Below, piece after piece: positions 26,824-35,568 of a stretch of DNA of 64,000 nt. Source of the stretch: CAWBBA01 sp963741625 (GTDB taxonomy: Bacteria > Desulfobacterota > Desulfomonilia > Desulfomonilales > Desulfomonilaceae); the NCBI GenBank assembly GCA_963741625.1, contig CAVUIT010000008.1:248001-312000 (forward strand), given 5' to 3'. Below the pieces are notes generated by a model. The model was not told the DNA's origin, did not search any database, and saw nothing but the letters and a program-made list of their open reading frames with translations. Positions within the stretch are counted from its first letter, which is position 1. Every line of letters begins with the position of its first letter. Made by a program: the position numbers and the translations under genes.

Positions 26824-27540
26824 GTGAGAATGGGGCAATCAATGTCCAGCATAATCAGAAAGATTAACGTCTTCAACAAATTTTTTTGGTCCGTGGCTGG
26901 GGGCGTTTGTGTTATCGCTGGCATCGTGATGGTTTCAACAGGCGATATAGGCAATGGTCTTGGAACTATTATAATTGGAGCCATCACTGTGTGGTTTACG
27001 AGGTGGCTGTTTAGTCGGCTGCTGTCGGAAGCCTCTGACAAAGAAGCAAATCCTGGCCCCCCTGTAGACAGCACTGACGAAGAACTTGCCCATCTCTACG
27101 ATGAATGCTCTTCGGGAAAATTACCGGTCATTTCAAATCCACCTGTCAATCTAAAGACCGGTGAGGTTGCGCACCATGCCTGTCCCGTTGAAGTACGGCA
27201 GCTCAAGACCGAAACCACAACCTATCGAGGATATACCGGTACACGAGTCAAGATCGGAGACCTTCCTATCTATCTCGGCGGCAGCGTGCCACAGAAGGTA
27301 TCGCGGGAGGTATTGGCTACTGTGGGAACGGGCAACTTCGTTGTCACAAACAAACGGGTAGTCCTCTCTGGAACAAAGGTCAATTACAGCATAAAACTCG
27401 ATCAGATCAATAACCTGGAACTCTTCAGTGACGCCATTCAGATAATGAACGAGGGCGGGTACGGGGGCCGGTTTTATATGATGGATGACCCCCGAAGAGC
27501 GGCTTTGTTTTTGCACATGCTCATCGGTCAGACGAGCTGA
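26824..27540 (+). CDS. membrane protein with bacterial PH-like domain
   Basis: A 238-residue protein. Two hydrophobic helices near the N-terminus (FFWSVAGGVCVIAGIVMVST and LGTIIIGAITVWFTRWLF) are followed by a cytosolic region. The C-terminal 100 residues (TGNFVVTNKRVVLSG, SIKLDQINNLELFSDAIQI) resemble the bPH domains of short membrane-associated proteins. The start may be GTG 26824, ATG 26830 or ATG 26842; AGGTGA lies just before 26830. It follows the large membrane protein gene by 18 bases, so the two are probably one operon. Function unknown. Confidence 0.7.
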   Translation: MRMGQSMSSIIRKINVFNKFFWSVAGGVCVIAGIVMVSTGDIGNGLGTIIIGAITVWFTRWLFSRLLSEASDKEANPGPPVDSTDEELAHLYDECSSGKLPVISNPPVNLKTGEVAHHACPVEVRQLKTETTTYRGYTGTRVKIGDLPIYLGGSVPQKVSREVLATVGTGNFVVTNKRVVLSGTKVNYSIKLDQINNLELFSDAIQIMNEGGYGGRFYMMDDPRRAALFLHMLIGQTS

Positions 27541-27586
27541 GAAAGTAGGATGAAGGTGGGAAGGCTTGTTGGGATTTTGGTACTAG

Positions 27587-28517
27587 AGCTGGTTGCAAAA
27601 CCTCATAAACGTTTTATGACAATCATGATACAGGCGATCTGGATGAAAGCCTCGTACATGCAGACCTGGTGCTCGTATCGGACGACTATCCGTCGAAAGT
27701 TTCCGAACCAACTGAAAGTTCTCTCAACTGTATATCGTCTCCTGTATCGATCCCAAAGGCGGTCATCTTGTCTGTTGACATTCCTATGATTGCGTCGATG
27801 AGGGGAGAGCAAGTTGATACCTCGTTTTCTCAAGCGCTTGCGCAAAGGGTCACTGTCGTACGCCTTGTCTCCGATTACTCTCTTGGGGCGGGTCCTTGGC
27901 CTCCCTGGCCCCTTTTTAGGGACTTTGATTTGCTGGAGTGTCTTTTCGGCGAGCCTGACCTCTGCTGGCGAAGCAGAGTCGGTATGGCTTCCCAGAGGAA
28001 TACCCTTGCCATCGACCACCACCATGCACTTTGTTCCCTTTCCCCTCTTGGTCTTTCCGACCGCTGGACCCCTTTTTTTGCTGGGAAGAAGCTCGCATCG
28101 ATGAATGACTCTTCCCAGTCGAGTCCCCCGTTGGCATCCAATTCGGAGAGAAAGGCCCTCCACATATCTTTGAGGACTTCGGCCTCGTACCATTCCTTCA
28201 GGCGACGCCAGCAGGTTGAAGGGTGCGGGTACTTGTCAGGAAGATCTTTCCACCGGGCTCCCGTCTTGAGTATCCAGAGGATTCCCTCGAAGACCAAGCG
28301 ATTATCCTTTCTGGGGCGACCTCCTTTCGGTCGAGGAGGAGGCTTGGGAATGAGGGGTTCGATCTTCTTCCACTGCTCATCGGTCAGGTACACGACGCGT
28401 TTGCTCACCGGACTTACCTCCGGCGAGCTAAATATACATATTATTTCATAAAAACAAGGATTTAAATCATGCGCGATTTCGCGCGCTTATAACTGATCGG
28501 CGGTTTTGCAACCGCTT
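27587..28517 (-). mobile_element. IS5-family insertion sequence (IS427-like), 931 bp
   Basis: The element is bounded by 16-base imperfect inverted repeats, AGCTGGTTGCAAAACC on the left and AAGCGGTTGCAAAACC on the right (14 of 16 match), and flanked by a 4-base target duplication CTAG (27583-27586 and 28518-28521), which fits the YTAR target of IS5-type elements. It contains one transposase in two overlapping frames. Intact ends, intact frames and an exact target duplication point to a recent insertion. Confidence 0.92.
27603..28408 (-). CDS. IS5-family transposase, expressed by -1 frameshifting
   Basis: Frame A starts at GTG 28408 after GGAGG and encodes the N-terminal DNA-binding part (YLTDEQWKKIEPLIPKPP, RWKDLPDKYPHPSTCWRRL). 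Frame B carries the rest of the DDE catalytic domain: VVVDGKGIPLG, VIGDKAYDSDPLR and the Y-R-E region YTVERTFSWFGNFRR. The first aspartate lies in FIDASFF of frame A. The two frames meet at a run of seven As followed by four Gs (28072-28082 on the plus strand), where a -1 slip yields the fused transposase of about 268 residues, as known for the IS427 group of IS5. Confidence 0.92.
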
Positions 28518-29143
28518 CTAGTGTTCATTCTTGCTGGCTCCGGTGTGTGTTTCTCTGGGGAGGGAGCGGACAACACCAAACAGGAGTTGGATCAGCTCAA
28601 GCGGCAAATGGAACTGAAGAAGCTTGAGATCAAGCAGAAGCGGCTCGAATTGGACAAAAAAAAGCGGGAGACCGAGCAAAAAAAGATCGGAGCTAAACAG
28701 GTCAAGCAAGAAGCGAAACAAATGAAGCTTGAAGCTAAGCAAATCAAACAAGAAATACAAGAGAAAGAGCAGGATTTGAAACAACTAGGGCAGGATATGG
28801 AGCAGAAAAAGCTCGAAATCAAGCATCAAAAACAGCAGGAAAAAGAGAAAGCGGCACTGGAAAAGAAACAAAAACAAGAGAAACAGCAAGTCGAAAAACA
28901 ACGCAAACAGCAGGAAAAGGAACTCGCCAAGCAGCAGAAAGAAGAAGAAAAGAAGCGTAAACTGGAGGAAAAGATACTCCAAAAAGAACAGAAGAACAAG
29001 GCAAAGGAATGAGACCCATCTTTTTTTTGCGTCTGAGACGCCGACTGATCCGATTCTAATGCAACCGGGACTATCCTGTAGCATTATAAAGGGTGCAGCT
29101 TCCCAAGACAGAAAAGAAGTTACACCAGCAAGGGGGCTGGGAC

Positions 29144-31003
29144 ATGAAAATATTGGATAAGGTATCCAGGAAGGACGTTGAAGATGCTTTCGAGTCCTTG
29201 GGCAGATTAGCAGCCAAAGCTATTCCTGGCCCCGTCGCTGGGACGTTAGAAGGTGTGGCGGGAAAGATCGGCAGAATGGCGGGAGGAGCCTTGGGCGGTG
29301 TCATTTTTGGAGCTGAAGAACAACTTCGTGGCCTGTTTCTTCGCACAGCCATCTCGCTCTCAGCCAAGATCATCAAGGCAGACGGCACTGTGTCAAAAGA
29401 GGAGCGAGATCGCTTGCAGCGAGCCTTGGACGCAGAAGGAATGGATGTGAAGCAGAGGGGAGAGTATGAGAGAATTATCGACGATGCTTTGAACTCAGAG
29501 GATAGCTTTGAACAAGTCGCAAAAGATTTTTATGACAAATGCCAGCACCGCCGGGTATGGCACAAGGAAATGCTAAATTTGTTGTTCAGCGTTGCATGTT
29601 GTGATGGGAGTTTTGGCCTAGCCGAGGAAGACCTTATCCGTAAGGCGGCAGACATATATGGATTCACGGAGAAGGAGTATTTGTCGTTGAAGGAACAGTT
29701 TGCCGTGACAGAGAGCGAGCTTGAAAGGTCCTATGAGATTTTAGGATGTGGAAAGAATGATTCCGATCAAATTGTAAAGCAAAAGTACGAGGAATTACTT
29801 GATAAGTATCAACCTGAAAAACTGAAACTGGCGGGTGCGGCGCCAGAATATGTCGCTGACGCAGAAGACAATCTCCACAAGGTTGACAGAGCATACTCCA
29901 TTGTAAGCAACTTGCGAATTATAGGTGCTGGGGCACAGGCAGGCGCTCCCCTTCCACTAGAGTCAAATGAATCTCTATGGTCAGTTTTTAGAGGCGATTA
30001 TCAAAGAACGGGGGTCTTCCGCACGAGGGGAGTGGATCGACAGACCGACCTTAACTGGAAATTTAAAGCGAGTAACCAAGTGACCGGCTCACCCGTGGTA
30101 ACATCGGACTACGTTATTTTCGGAAGCTTGGACAAATTTGTTTATTGTGTCGAGAAAGAAACAGGGAGAGAGAATTGGGCATTCAGAGCGGATAATCAGG
30201 TACAAGCCTCCCCGGTTGCCCACCGCGGTTTAGTATACTTTGGGTCTGCCGCAGGTAGTTTATATGCTGTTGAGATCAACACGGGAGAGCAGCGGTGGAA
30301 ATTTGACACGCAAGGCTCTGCCCTTGGCTCGCCTGCCATTTGTGACGAAAGTATATATTTCGGGAGCAGTAACGGTTTTCTGTACAGTTTGGATATTTCG
30401 ACGGGAAAGCAGTCGTGGAGATTTAATTCGGGAAAGGCGATCGGATCGTCACCATCAATCTGTGAGGGCGTAATATATTTCGGAAACAATAACGGACAAT
30501 TATATGCCGTGAATAAGAGTGGCGGACAAGAAAAATGGAGGTTCCAAACACAGCAGGGTTGGCTTTTGCCGAGTCCTATCAGGACTTCCGCTGCTGTCGA
30601 AGATGGAGTGGCATATTTCGGTAATAACGACAAGCAGTTCTACGCTATTGAGGTTAAGCTTGGACAATTAAAATGGATGTTCGAGGCGGATTCCAATATA
30701 CGAACAGACCCTGGAATTTATCATGAAATCATTCTGGTCGGCACTTCCCATTTAACGGCAGTGGATATGCTCGCCGGTGAGGTAAAGTGGATATATGAAG
30801 ATCAAGAGATAACCTCTTCTCCTTCCATAGCGGGTGAGACAGTTTATTTTGGAACTGTTCAGGGGCTCCATGCGGCCGATGTCAAAACAGGACGGAACCA
30901 ATGGAGGTTCCCGACGGAAACACCAGTGGTCTCATCTCCTGTCATAGCCGATGGTGTGATCTATTTTGCAAGCCAAGACGGGTACGTATACGCTTTAAGA
31001 TAG
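29144..31003 (+). CDS. TerB-like / J-like / eight-blade PQQ propeller fusion protein
   Basis: About 619 residues, without signal peptide. Residues 60-180 form a TerB/DjlA-N-like helical domain (SLSAKIIKADGTVSKEER, LFSVACCDGSFGLAEED). Residues 190-265 look like a J domain (SYEILGCGKNDSDQIVKQKY) in which the HPD tripeptide is replaced by QPE, so Hsp70 stimulation is doubtful. From about 285 onward eight PQQ-type blades follow the pattern YFGS-DG-LYAV-TG-W-F. The lead-in DYQRTGVFRTRGV is shared with the protein at 47503. The frame opens at GTG 29093 but ATG 29144 after AGGGGG is preferred. Probably a cytosolic scaffold; no enzymatic PQQ ligand set can be asserted. Confidence 0.85.
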   Translation: MKILDKVSRKDVEDAFESLGRLAAKAIPGPVAGTLEGVAGKIGRMAGGALGGVIFGAEEQLRGLFLRTAISLSAKIIKADGTVSKEERDRLQRALDAEGMDVKQRGEYERIIDDALNSEDSFEQVAKDFYDKCQHRRVWHKEMLNLLFSVACCDGSFGLAEEDLIRKAADIYGFTEKEYLSLKEQFAVTESELERSYEILGCGKNDSDQIVKQKYEELLDKYQPEKLKLAGAAPEYVADAEDNLHKVDRAYSIVSNLRIIGAGAQAGAPLPLESNESLWSVFRGDYQRTGVFRTRGVDRQTDLNWKFKASNQVTGSPVVTSDYVIFGSLDKFVYCVEKETGRENWAFRADNQVQASPVAHRGLVYFGSAAGSLYAVEINTGEQRWKFDTQGSALGSPAICDESIYFGSSNGFLYSLDISTGKQSWRFNSGKAIGSSPSICEGVIYFGNNNGQLYAVNKSGGQEKWRFQTQQGWLLPSPIRTSAAVEDGVAYFGNNDKQFYAIEVKLGQLKWMFEADSNIRTDPGIYHEIILVGTSHLTAVDMLAGEVKWIYEDQEITSSPSIAGETVYFGTVQGLHAADVKTGRNQWRFPTETPVVSSPVIADGVIYFASQDGYVYALR

Positions 31004-31058
31004 AAAAGCCCGTTAGGCTGTGGTTCCCAGCGACGCGCAGGGTTACCGCATCCGGATC

Positions 31059-31391
31059 TTACTCAAGAATCGGTGCCAGCCTTGCCAACACTTCGTCCAT
31101 GATGGTTTCGGGAAGGTTTTCCAGCCTCTTAGCGTTGCGCGCGGCAAGATCCAGCGATCGAGGCTGGTCGCACCGGATGACCCCCGCCGTTTTGGTTCCC
31201 GCACCCGTCAGAGGCACAGCAAATCCGGCTGTCCGCGCGAAACTCCCGCCGGTGGTGATCGGGAGAACCACGGGCACCTTGGTCACACGGTTGAAGGCCT
31301 CCGGCGACACGATCAGCACCGGGCGGCGGCCTTTTTGCTCATGTCCTGCCGAGGGATCAAGCCCAACCAGCCAGATTTCACCCCGCTTCAT
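31059..31391 (-). CDS. mazF: type II toxin, MazF/PemK family endoribonuclease
   Basis: A 110-residue MazF-like toxin, an mRNA interferase that halts translation. MKRGEIWLVGLDPSAGHEQKGRRPVLIVSP is the usual start of the family (the R-P-V-L-I segment is diagnostic), followed by VVLPITTG and CDQPRSLDL. It overlaps the antitoxin stop by one base (TGATG), a normal toxin-antitoxin coupling. No truncation is seen, so the toxin is likely active. Confidence 0.92.
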   Translation of the reverse strand: MKRGEIWLVGLDPSAGHEQKGRRPVLIVSPEAFNRVTKVPVVLPITTGGSFARTAGFAVPLTGAGTKTAGVIRCDQPRSLDLAARNAKRLENLPETIMDEVLARLAPILE

Positions 31392-31648
31392 CAGAGCAAC
31401 TCGTCGCCAACCGCTTTATCACTGAGCCACTCGCGCTCTTCTTTGGTCTGGGCGGCATTGGGGTCGCATTGGGCGAGGAGTTCATCCAGGGTGTGGCGAG
31501 GCCGTTTCTGCGGCTCCACGATCAACCGCCCGCTCTCGACCGCAATGCCGACCTCGGCTCCAGGACCCAGCCGCAGGATGTCGAGCAGAGCAGGCGGAAC
31601 GGCCAGCATGACCGAGCCGCCGACCTTTCGCAAATTGGTGGTATACAT
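31391..31648 (-). CDS. mazE: antitoxin, MazE/AbrB family
   Basis: An 85-residue antitoxin. The N-terminal half (NLRKVGGSVMLAVPPALLDI and LGPGAEVGIAVESGRLIVEP) is a swapped-hairpin AbrB/MazE DNA-binding fold; the acidic C-terminal part (TLDELLAQCDPN, EEREWLSD) would wrap and neutralise MazF. Start ATG 31648 has GGAGG seven bases upstream. A perfect palindrome overlapping the promoter is the likely operator for autorepression. Confidence 0.9.
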   Translation of the reverse strand: MYTTNLRKVGGSVMLAVPPALLDILRLGPGAEVGIAVESGRLIVEPQKRPRHTLDELLAQCDPNAAQTKEEREWLSDKAVGDELL

Positions 31649-31662
31649 GGCGACCTCCGTTA

Positions 31663-31700
31663 TTATATTTTAATATAACATTTTGCCAGGGGATTCACAA
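31663..31700 (-). promoter_or_regulatory. mazEF promoter with palindromic operator
   Basis: On the minus strand TTGTGA (31700-31695) and TATATT (31677-31672) are 17 bases apart. A perfect inverted repeat TTATATT-AA-AATATAA covers 31663-31678 and overlaps the -10 box, as expected for an operator bound by the antitoxin. Confidence 0.55.
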
Positions 31701-31759
31701 GCCCGTTACTCATCAGCTTCTGTAGAAATTGCCAAAATGTTTGTCCGGTTTGCAAGAAT

Positions 31760-31890
31760 GGCCCCGCGTTTCGCGGGGTCACCCCGGACTCCGATCCGGG
31801 GTCCAGTCTGGTTTCCCGCGTCCGCGGGAATGACGACGGGCGGGACGCCCATCCCACTGAAGATTGCTTCGCTCCGCTCGCAATGACAAT
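31760..31890. repeat. mosaic of palindromic intergenic repeats
   Basis: Within 130 bases there are CCCCGCG-GCGGGG (31762-31778), CCCCGGA-TCCGGGG (near 31782-31802), TTCCCGCG-CGCGGGAA (31812-31829) and the segment GATTGCTTCGCTCCGCTCGC (31863-31882). All four types recur elsewhere: 49756-49790 for the second, 21482-21582 for the third, 45907-45932 and 49931-49957 for the last. The remaining spacer up to 32066 has no gene. Confidence 0.75.
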
Positions 31891-32066
31891 CTGTCTCCAC
31901 CCGCGAGTGAATGCTTACCACTACCCGTCCCTCTCGTCTGGACATGATCGCCGATTCAGCTTATAAATGCATGATAATCTCGGGAAATCCGGGAATAGGT
32001 GCACTGTTGCTATCAATACCGCATGACACCGTCAAGGTTTCCATTGACAGCTCGGACAACTGATCC

Positions 32067-32859
32067 ATGAAGAATAGCGCCTTCACGAGCATAACACGCC
32101 TGGTGGGAAGGGCCATAGGCGATTTCAAGCTGATCGAAAACGGCGACCGTGTGCTTGTGGCTTTGTCGGGCGGCAAGGACTCCTGGTCACTGCTCTATGC
32201 GCTTAAGCATCTGCAGACCAAGGCCCCGATCAAATTCGAGGTGGCCGCGGTGACAATCCATCCGGGGAACACAGTGTTCGATTGCGCCCACCTTTCGGAA
32301 CGCCTTGACCGCGACGGAATAGCTCACCGGATTATACCGGGTGACATAGTGAAAGTGGTGAATGAGAACCTTACGGAAGGCACTAATCCATGCTCTTTCT
32401 GCTCGCGGCTGCGCCGGGGCATGCTCTATACGTACGCAGCGAGGGAAGGTTGGAATAAAATCGCACTCGGGCATCATCTCGATGACTTCGTGGAGACTCT
32501 ATTGCTCAATCTCTTCTTTAACGGCTCAATTAAAGGCATGAGCCCTCACCTTCTCGCGGACGATGGCCGGAACACCATTATTCGCCCCTTGGTCTATGTG
32601 AAGGAAGATTTGACCCGCCAATGTGCCCAAAATCTCGGAGTTCCCATTCTGGGATGTTCCTGCGCGTACCAGGGGATGAGTGGTTCTCGACGGCAATGGG
32701 TAAAGGGGCTGCTGAACCAGGATCGAAGGGGAGGTTCCTCACGTGCGATCCAACCTGCTTGCATCTATGGGAAGGGTTCGTAACAGGCACCTGCTGACCG
32801 CCTGGAAGGATCCGATGGGCGATAAAGCTTTCTCAGTTACCGAGGAAGGTGTAAATTAA
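32067..32859 (+). CDS. ttcA: TtcA-like tRNA thiolation ATPase, with apparent frameshift
   Basis: PP-loop ATPase of the TtcA/TtuA group, which adds sulfur to a tRNA base using an iron-sulfur cluster. SGGKDSWSLLYAL is the PP-loop, NPCSFCSRLRRG gives the CxxC pair, GHHLDDFVETLLLNLF is the second conserved motif, and a third cysteine lies in GCSC. The uninterrupted frame stops at 32783, but the expected C-terminal part (EVPHVRSNLLASMGRVRNRH) continues in the next frame to a TAA at 32857-32859. Removing one G from 32720-32721 restores the frame (NQIEGEVPHVR). Error or recent mutation. It stands alone between repeat-rich spacers. Confidence 0.85.
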
Positions 32860-32912
32860 TACAGGTGATTATAAAGTCGTTAAAAAAAGGCGCCATGCGG
32901 GCCGCTGGATTT

Positions 32913-32950
32913 GTAGGGGCATCCCGGGGACCGCACGACCGTGCCCCTAC
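32913..32950. repeat. GTAGGGGC repeat copy
   Basis: GTAGGGGC at 32913-32920 and GCCCCTAC at 32943-32950 frame a 38-base member of the family at 12466. The spacer 32860-33104 otherwise shows no gene, and no FMN riboswitch was found ahead of the riboflavin genes. Confidence 0.65.
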
Positions 32951-33104
32951 CTATTGAAATAACCCGAGTTTCTTGTATATTCCAGCTGGATCAGCGTGTG
33001 CTGCTAATATGGCTCGCTGATTTTACAACGATGTCCGATATCCGTGGGAACCAGTATTGCCCTGCGGCACTCTGATTCCACGAGGTCAGTTCAGGAAGCG
33101 AAGC

Positions 33105-33746
33105 ATGTTTACTGGTATAATTGAAGCGCGAGGGAAGATAAAAGGCATGGAGCCCAGAGGCGCCTTCGTCAGAATTCGCATCGCTTCAGAACTCGATTTA
33201 TCGGATGTGAAAGAAGGGGACTCCATTTCCGTCAATGGGGCCTGTTTAACTGCGACGGCAATTGAATCCTCGCGTTATGAGTTCACCGCGGATGTCTCTC
33301 CGGAAACCTTGCGGGTAACAACTCTCGGCAATATGAAAGCCGGTACTGAAGTCAACCTTGAAAAGGCAATGCGGCTGGATTCACGACTCGGGGGGCACCT
33401 GGTGGCCGGCCACGTGGATTGTGTAGGGCAGATGGTCGAGAAGCGGCCTACCGGAGTAGGGTTCCTTATGGGCTTTCTCGTGGACTCGGAGCGCTATCTG
33501 ATTGAGAAAGGGAGCGTCGCTGTTGACGGGGTGAGCCTGACGGTGAATCGAGTGCAAGGCCAGCGCTTCTGGGTGATGATCATCCCGCATACTGCGCTGT
33601 TGACGGGGTTGACCGAAAAAAAGATCAATGATACAGTTAACGTGGAATTTGACCTCATCGGAAAGTATATTGAAAAGTTCATTTCCGCGCGTGGAAAAAA
33701 GGGCGGCGTGGACGAACAAACTCTTATAGAGCACGGATTTATCTGA
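33105..33746 (+). CDS. ribE: riboflavin synthase, alpha subunit
   Basis: Makes riboflavin by dismutation of two 6,7-dimethyl-8-ribityllumazine molecules. The 213-residue protein begins MFTGIIEARGKIKG and has two lumazine-binding barrels: the first with SVNGACLTATAIE, the second with GSVAVDGVSLTVNRV. Start ATG 33105 has GGAAG seven bases upstream; the frame upstream to 33057 is not expected to be translated. It is the first gene of ribE-ribBA-ribH-nusB, 14 bases before ribBA. Confidence 0.95.
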   Translation: MFTGIIEARGKIKGMEPRGAFVRIRIASELDLSDVKEGDSISVNGACLTATAIESSRYEFTADVSPETLRVTTLGNMKAGTEVNLEKAMRLDSRLGGHLVAGHVDCVGQMVEKRPTGVGFLMGFLVDSERYLIEKGSVAVDGVSLTVNRVQGQRFWVMIIPHTALLTGLTEKKINDTVNVEFDLIGKYIEKFISARGKKGGVDEQTLIEHGFI

Positions 33747-33760
33747 AGGAGGACGGCTTA

Positions 33761-34978
33761 ATGAGCGTTCTGGTCGAAATTGAAGAGGCCATTGAAGAAA
33801 TTAAACATGGCCGAATGGTGATACTAGTTGATGACGAAGACCGCGAAAATGAAGGCGATCTCACTATGGCCGCTGAGAAGGTTACTCCAGAGGCCATCAA
33901 CTTCATGACAAAGTACGGCCGGGGTTTGCTGTGCCTATCCATGACCCCGGAAAAGATCCAGTCCTTAGATCTCCCCATGATGGTGAATAACAACAAGTCC
34001 CCTTTTGGAACGGGATTCACGATCTCCATCGAGGCGGCTAAAGGGGTTACGACGGGTATTTCAGCTCACGATCGGGCTGTAACTATTATCACCGCGGTTG
34101 ACAAGGATGCCTCACCAAAGGACTTGATTTCACCCGGCCACGTGTTTCCTCTGAGGGCTCGGGGAGGCGGTGTTCTGGTGCGTGCAGGACAGACTGAAGG
34201 GAGTGTGGATCTGGCCCGACTTGCGGGCTTCACCCCTGCCGGGGTGATCTGCGAAGTGATGAACGATGACGGCACGATGGCAAGGCTTCCTGACCTGATG
34301 GTTATGGCTGAGCGCCACGGGCTCAAGATATGCACCATCAAGGATCTCATCAAGTACCGCATGCACAACGAGAGGCTCGTCAGACGGGGCGCTGAGACAA
34401 CGCTCCCCACGGATTTCGGAGGGGACTTCAGGCTCATCGTGTACGAAAACGACGTGGATAAGCATAACCATGTGGCCCTCGTTAAGGGAGAAGTCAATCC
34501 GGACGAAGCAATTCTTGTCCGGGTTCATTCCGAGTGCCTGACCGGCGATGTTTTCGGCTCCAAGCGGTGTGACTGTGGGAGTCAGTTGGAAAAAGCCATG
34601 CATATGGTTGAAGAGGCCGGCAAAGGCGTCATCCTGTACATGCAGCAGGAGGGCCGCGGCATCGGTCTGCTTAACAAAATAAAAGCATACGCCCTTCAGG
34701 ACCAGGGGTGTGACACCGTCGAAGCCAACCTGAGACTAGGCTTCAAACCCGACTTGAGAGACTATGGCATAGGGGCCCAGATGCTGGCGGATCTCGGCGT
34801 TCGCAAGATGCGCCTGATGACCAACAATCCCACCAAAATAGTGGGATTAGAGGGTTACGGCCTGGAGGTAGTGGAACAGGTACCCATCGTGGTCGAGCCG
34901 TGCGCCACGAACCTTCGCTATCTCAAGACCAAGAAAGACAAGATGGGTCACCTTTATGATCTCAAGAATCTGCCGTGA
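33761..34978 (+). CDS. ribBA: bifunctional DHBP synthase / GTP cyclohydrolase II
   Basis: Supplies both precursors of riboflavin. Residues 1-200 form 3,4-dihydroxy-2-butanone-4-phosphate synthase (VDDEDRENEGDLTMAAE, the acidic metal loop, and SPGHVFPLRAR). Residues 205-400 form GTP cyclohydrolase II with the zinc ligands in ECLTGDVFGSKRCDCG and the active-site segment QEGRGIGLLNKIKAY. Length (405) is typical. Start ATG follows GGAGG. It lies between ribE and ribH in the riboflavin operon. Confidence 0.96.
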   Translation: MSVLVEIEEAIEEIKHGRMVILVDDEDRENEGDLTMAAEKVTPEAINFMTKYGRGLLCLSMTPEKIQSLDLPMMVNNNKSPFGTGFTISIEAAKGVTTGISAHDRAVTIITAVDKDASPKDLISPGHVFPLRARGGGVLVRAGQTEGSVDLARLAGFTPAGVICEVMNDDGTMARLPDLMVMAERHGLKICTIKDLIKYRMHNERLVRRGAETTLPTDFGGDFRLIVYENDVDKHNHVALVKGEVNPDEAILVRVHSECLTGDVFGSKRCDCGSQLEKAMHMVEEAGKGVILYMQQEGRGIGLLNKIKAYALQDQGCDTVEANLRLGFKPDLRDYGIGAQMLADLGVRKMRLMTNNPTKIVGLEGYGLEVVEQVPIVVEPCATNLRYLKTKKDKMGHLYDLKNLP

Positions 34979-35039
34979 CAGCGCGCGCAGGGACAGGCGG
35001 CAATAAGCCCGCCCAGTCGAAAGAAATATCGGAGGCTGC

Positions 35040-35504
35040 ATGACCAGACAGATTGAAGGAGGCCTCGATGCCAGCGGCTTGAAGGCAGCTCTCGTGGCAA
35101 GCCGCTTCAACGATTTTATTGTGTCGAGGTTGATTTCAGGCGCTATCGACGCGCTGGTGCGACACGGAGCTTCTGAGGGAGATATTACAATTGTGAGAGT
35201 CCCAGGGGCCTTCGAAATTCCTCAGGCGGTGTCAGCAATGGTTCGCTCGGGACAGCACGACGTCGTAGTAGCCCTGGGAGCCGTTATCAGGGGCTCGACC
35301 CCACACTTTGACTATATCGCAGCCGAGGTTGCCAAAGGCGTGGCCCAGACCGCTTTGCAAGCCTCTATTCCAGTTAGCTTTGGCGTGTTGACCACGGACA
35401 CGATCGAACAGGCAATCGAGAGGGCGGGCTCCAAGGCAGGTAACAAAGGTGCTGAAGCAGCCATGTCCGCTATTGAGATGGCTAATCTTCTCAAGCAAAT
35501 GTAA
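35040..35504 (+). CDS. ribH: 6,7-dimethyl-8-ribityllumazine synthase
   Basis: Penultimate step of riboflavin synthesis, condensing DHBP with the ribitylaminouracil. The 154-residue protein has SRFNDFIVSRLISGA, VPGAFEIPQA, LGAVIRGSTPHFDYIA (catalytic histidine) and SFGVLTTDTIEQA, all family marks; it would form pentamers or icosahedra. GGAGG lies six bases before the ATG. Third gene of the riboflavin set and followed by nusB, a common arrangement. Confidence 0.96.
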   Translation: MTRQIEGGLDASGLKAALVASRFNDFIVSRLISGAIDALVRHGASEGDITIVRVPGAFEIPQAVSAMVRSGQHDVVVALGAVIRGSTPHFDYIAAEVAKGVAQTALQASIPVSFGVLTTDTIEQAIERAGSKAGNKGAEAAMSAIEMANLLKQM

Positions 35505-35568
35505 TTGAGACCAGGTCTTCAAGGTCTGACAATATTTACATTTTTCTACGGAAACTCTTCATTTTCTA

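Larger units (their letters stand above)
27550..29012 (+). pseudogene. exported coiled-coil protein gene split by an IS5-type element
   Basis: Bases 27550-27586 and 28522-29012 join in frame when the insertion and one CTAG copy are removed. The rebuilt N-terminus is MKVGRLVGILVLVFILAGSG, a good signal peptide, cut between codons 12 and 13. The mature part (about 160 residues) is almost entirely Lys, Glu and Gln (for example KKLEIKQKRLELDKKKRE), a long single coiled coil like the TolA stalk. The 3' part alone keeps an ATG-started frame from 28506 whose first codons come from the insertion end and still gives a hydrophobic start, so a short product might be made. A TerB-PQQ gene follows. Confidence 0.85.

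Noticed and set aside
28518..29040. Direct repeats in the Lys/Gln/Glu codon-rich region read as a CRISPR-like array
   Set aside because: The periodicity comes from codons for a coiled coil; there are no constant repeats with unique spacers.
32860..33104. FMN riboswitch ahead of the riboflavin operon
   Set aside because: The conserved RFN sequence blocks could not be found; the spacer holds a GTAGGGGC repeat instead.
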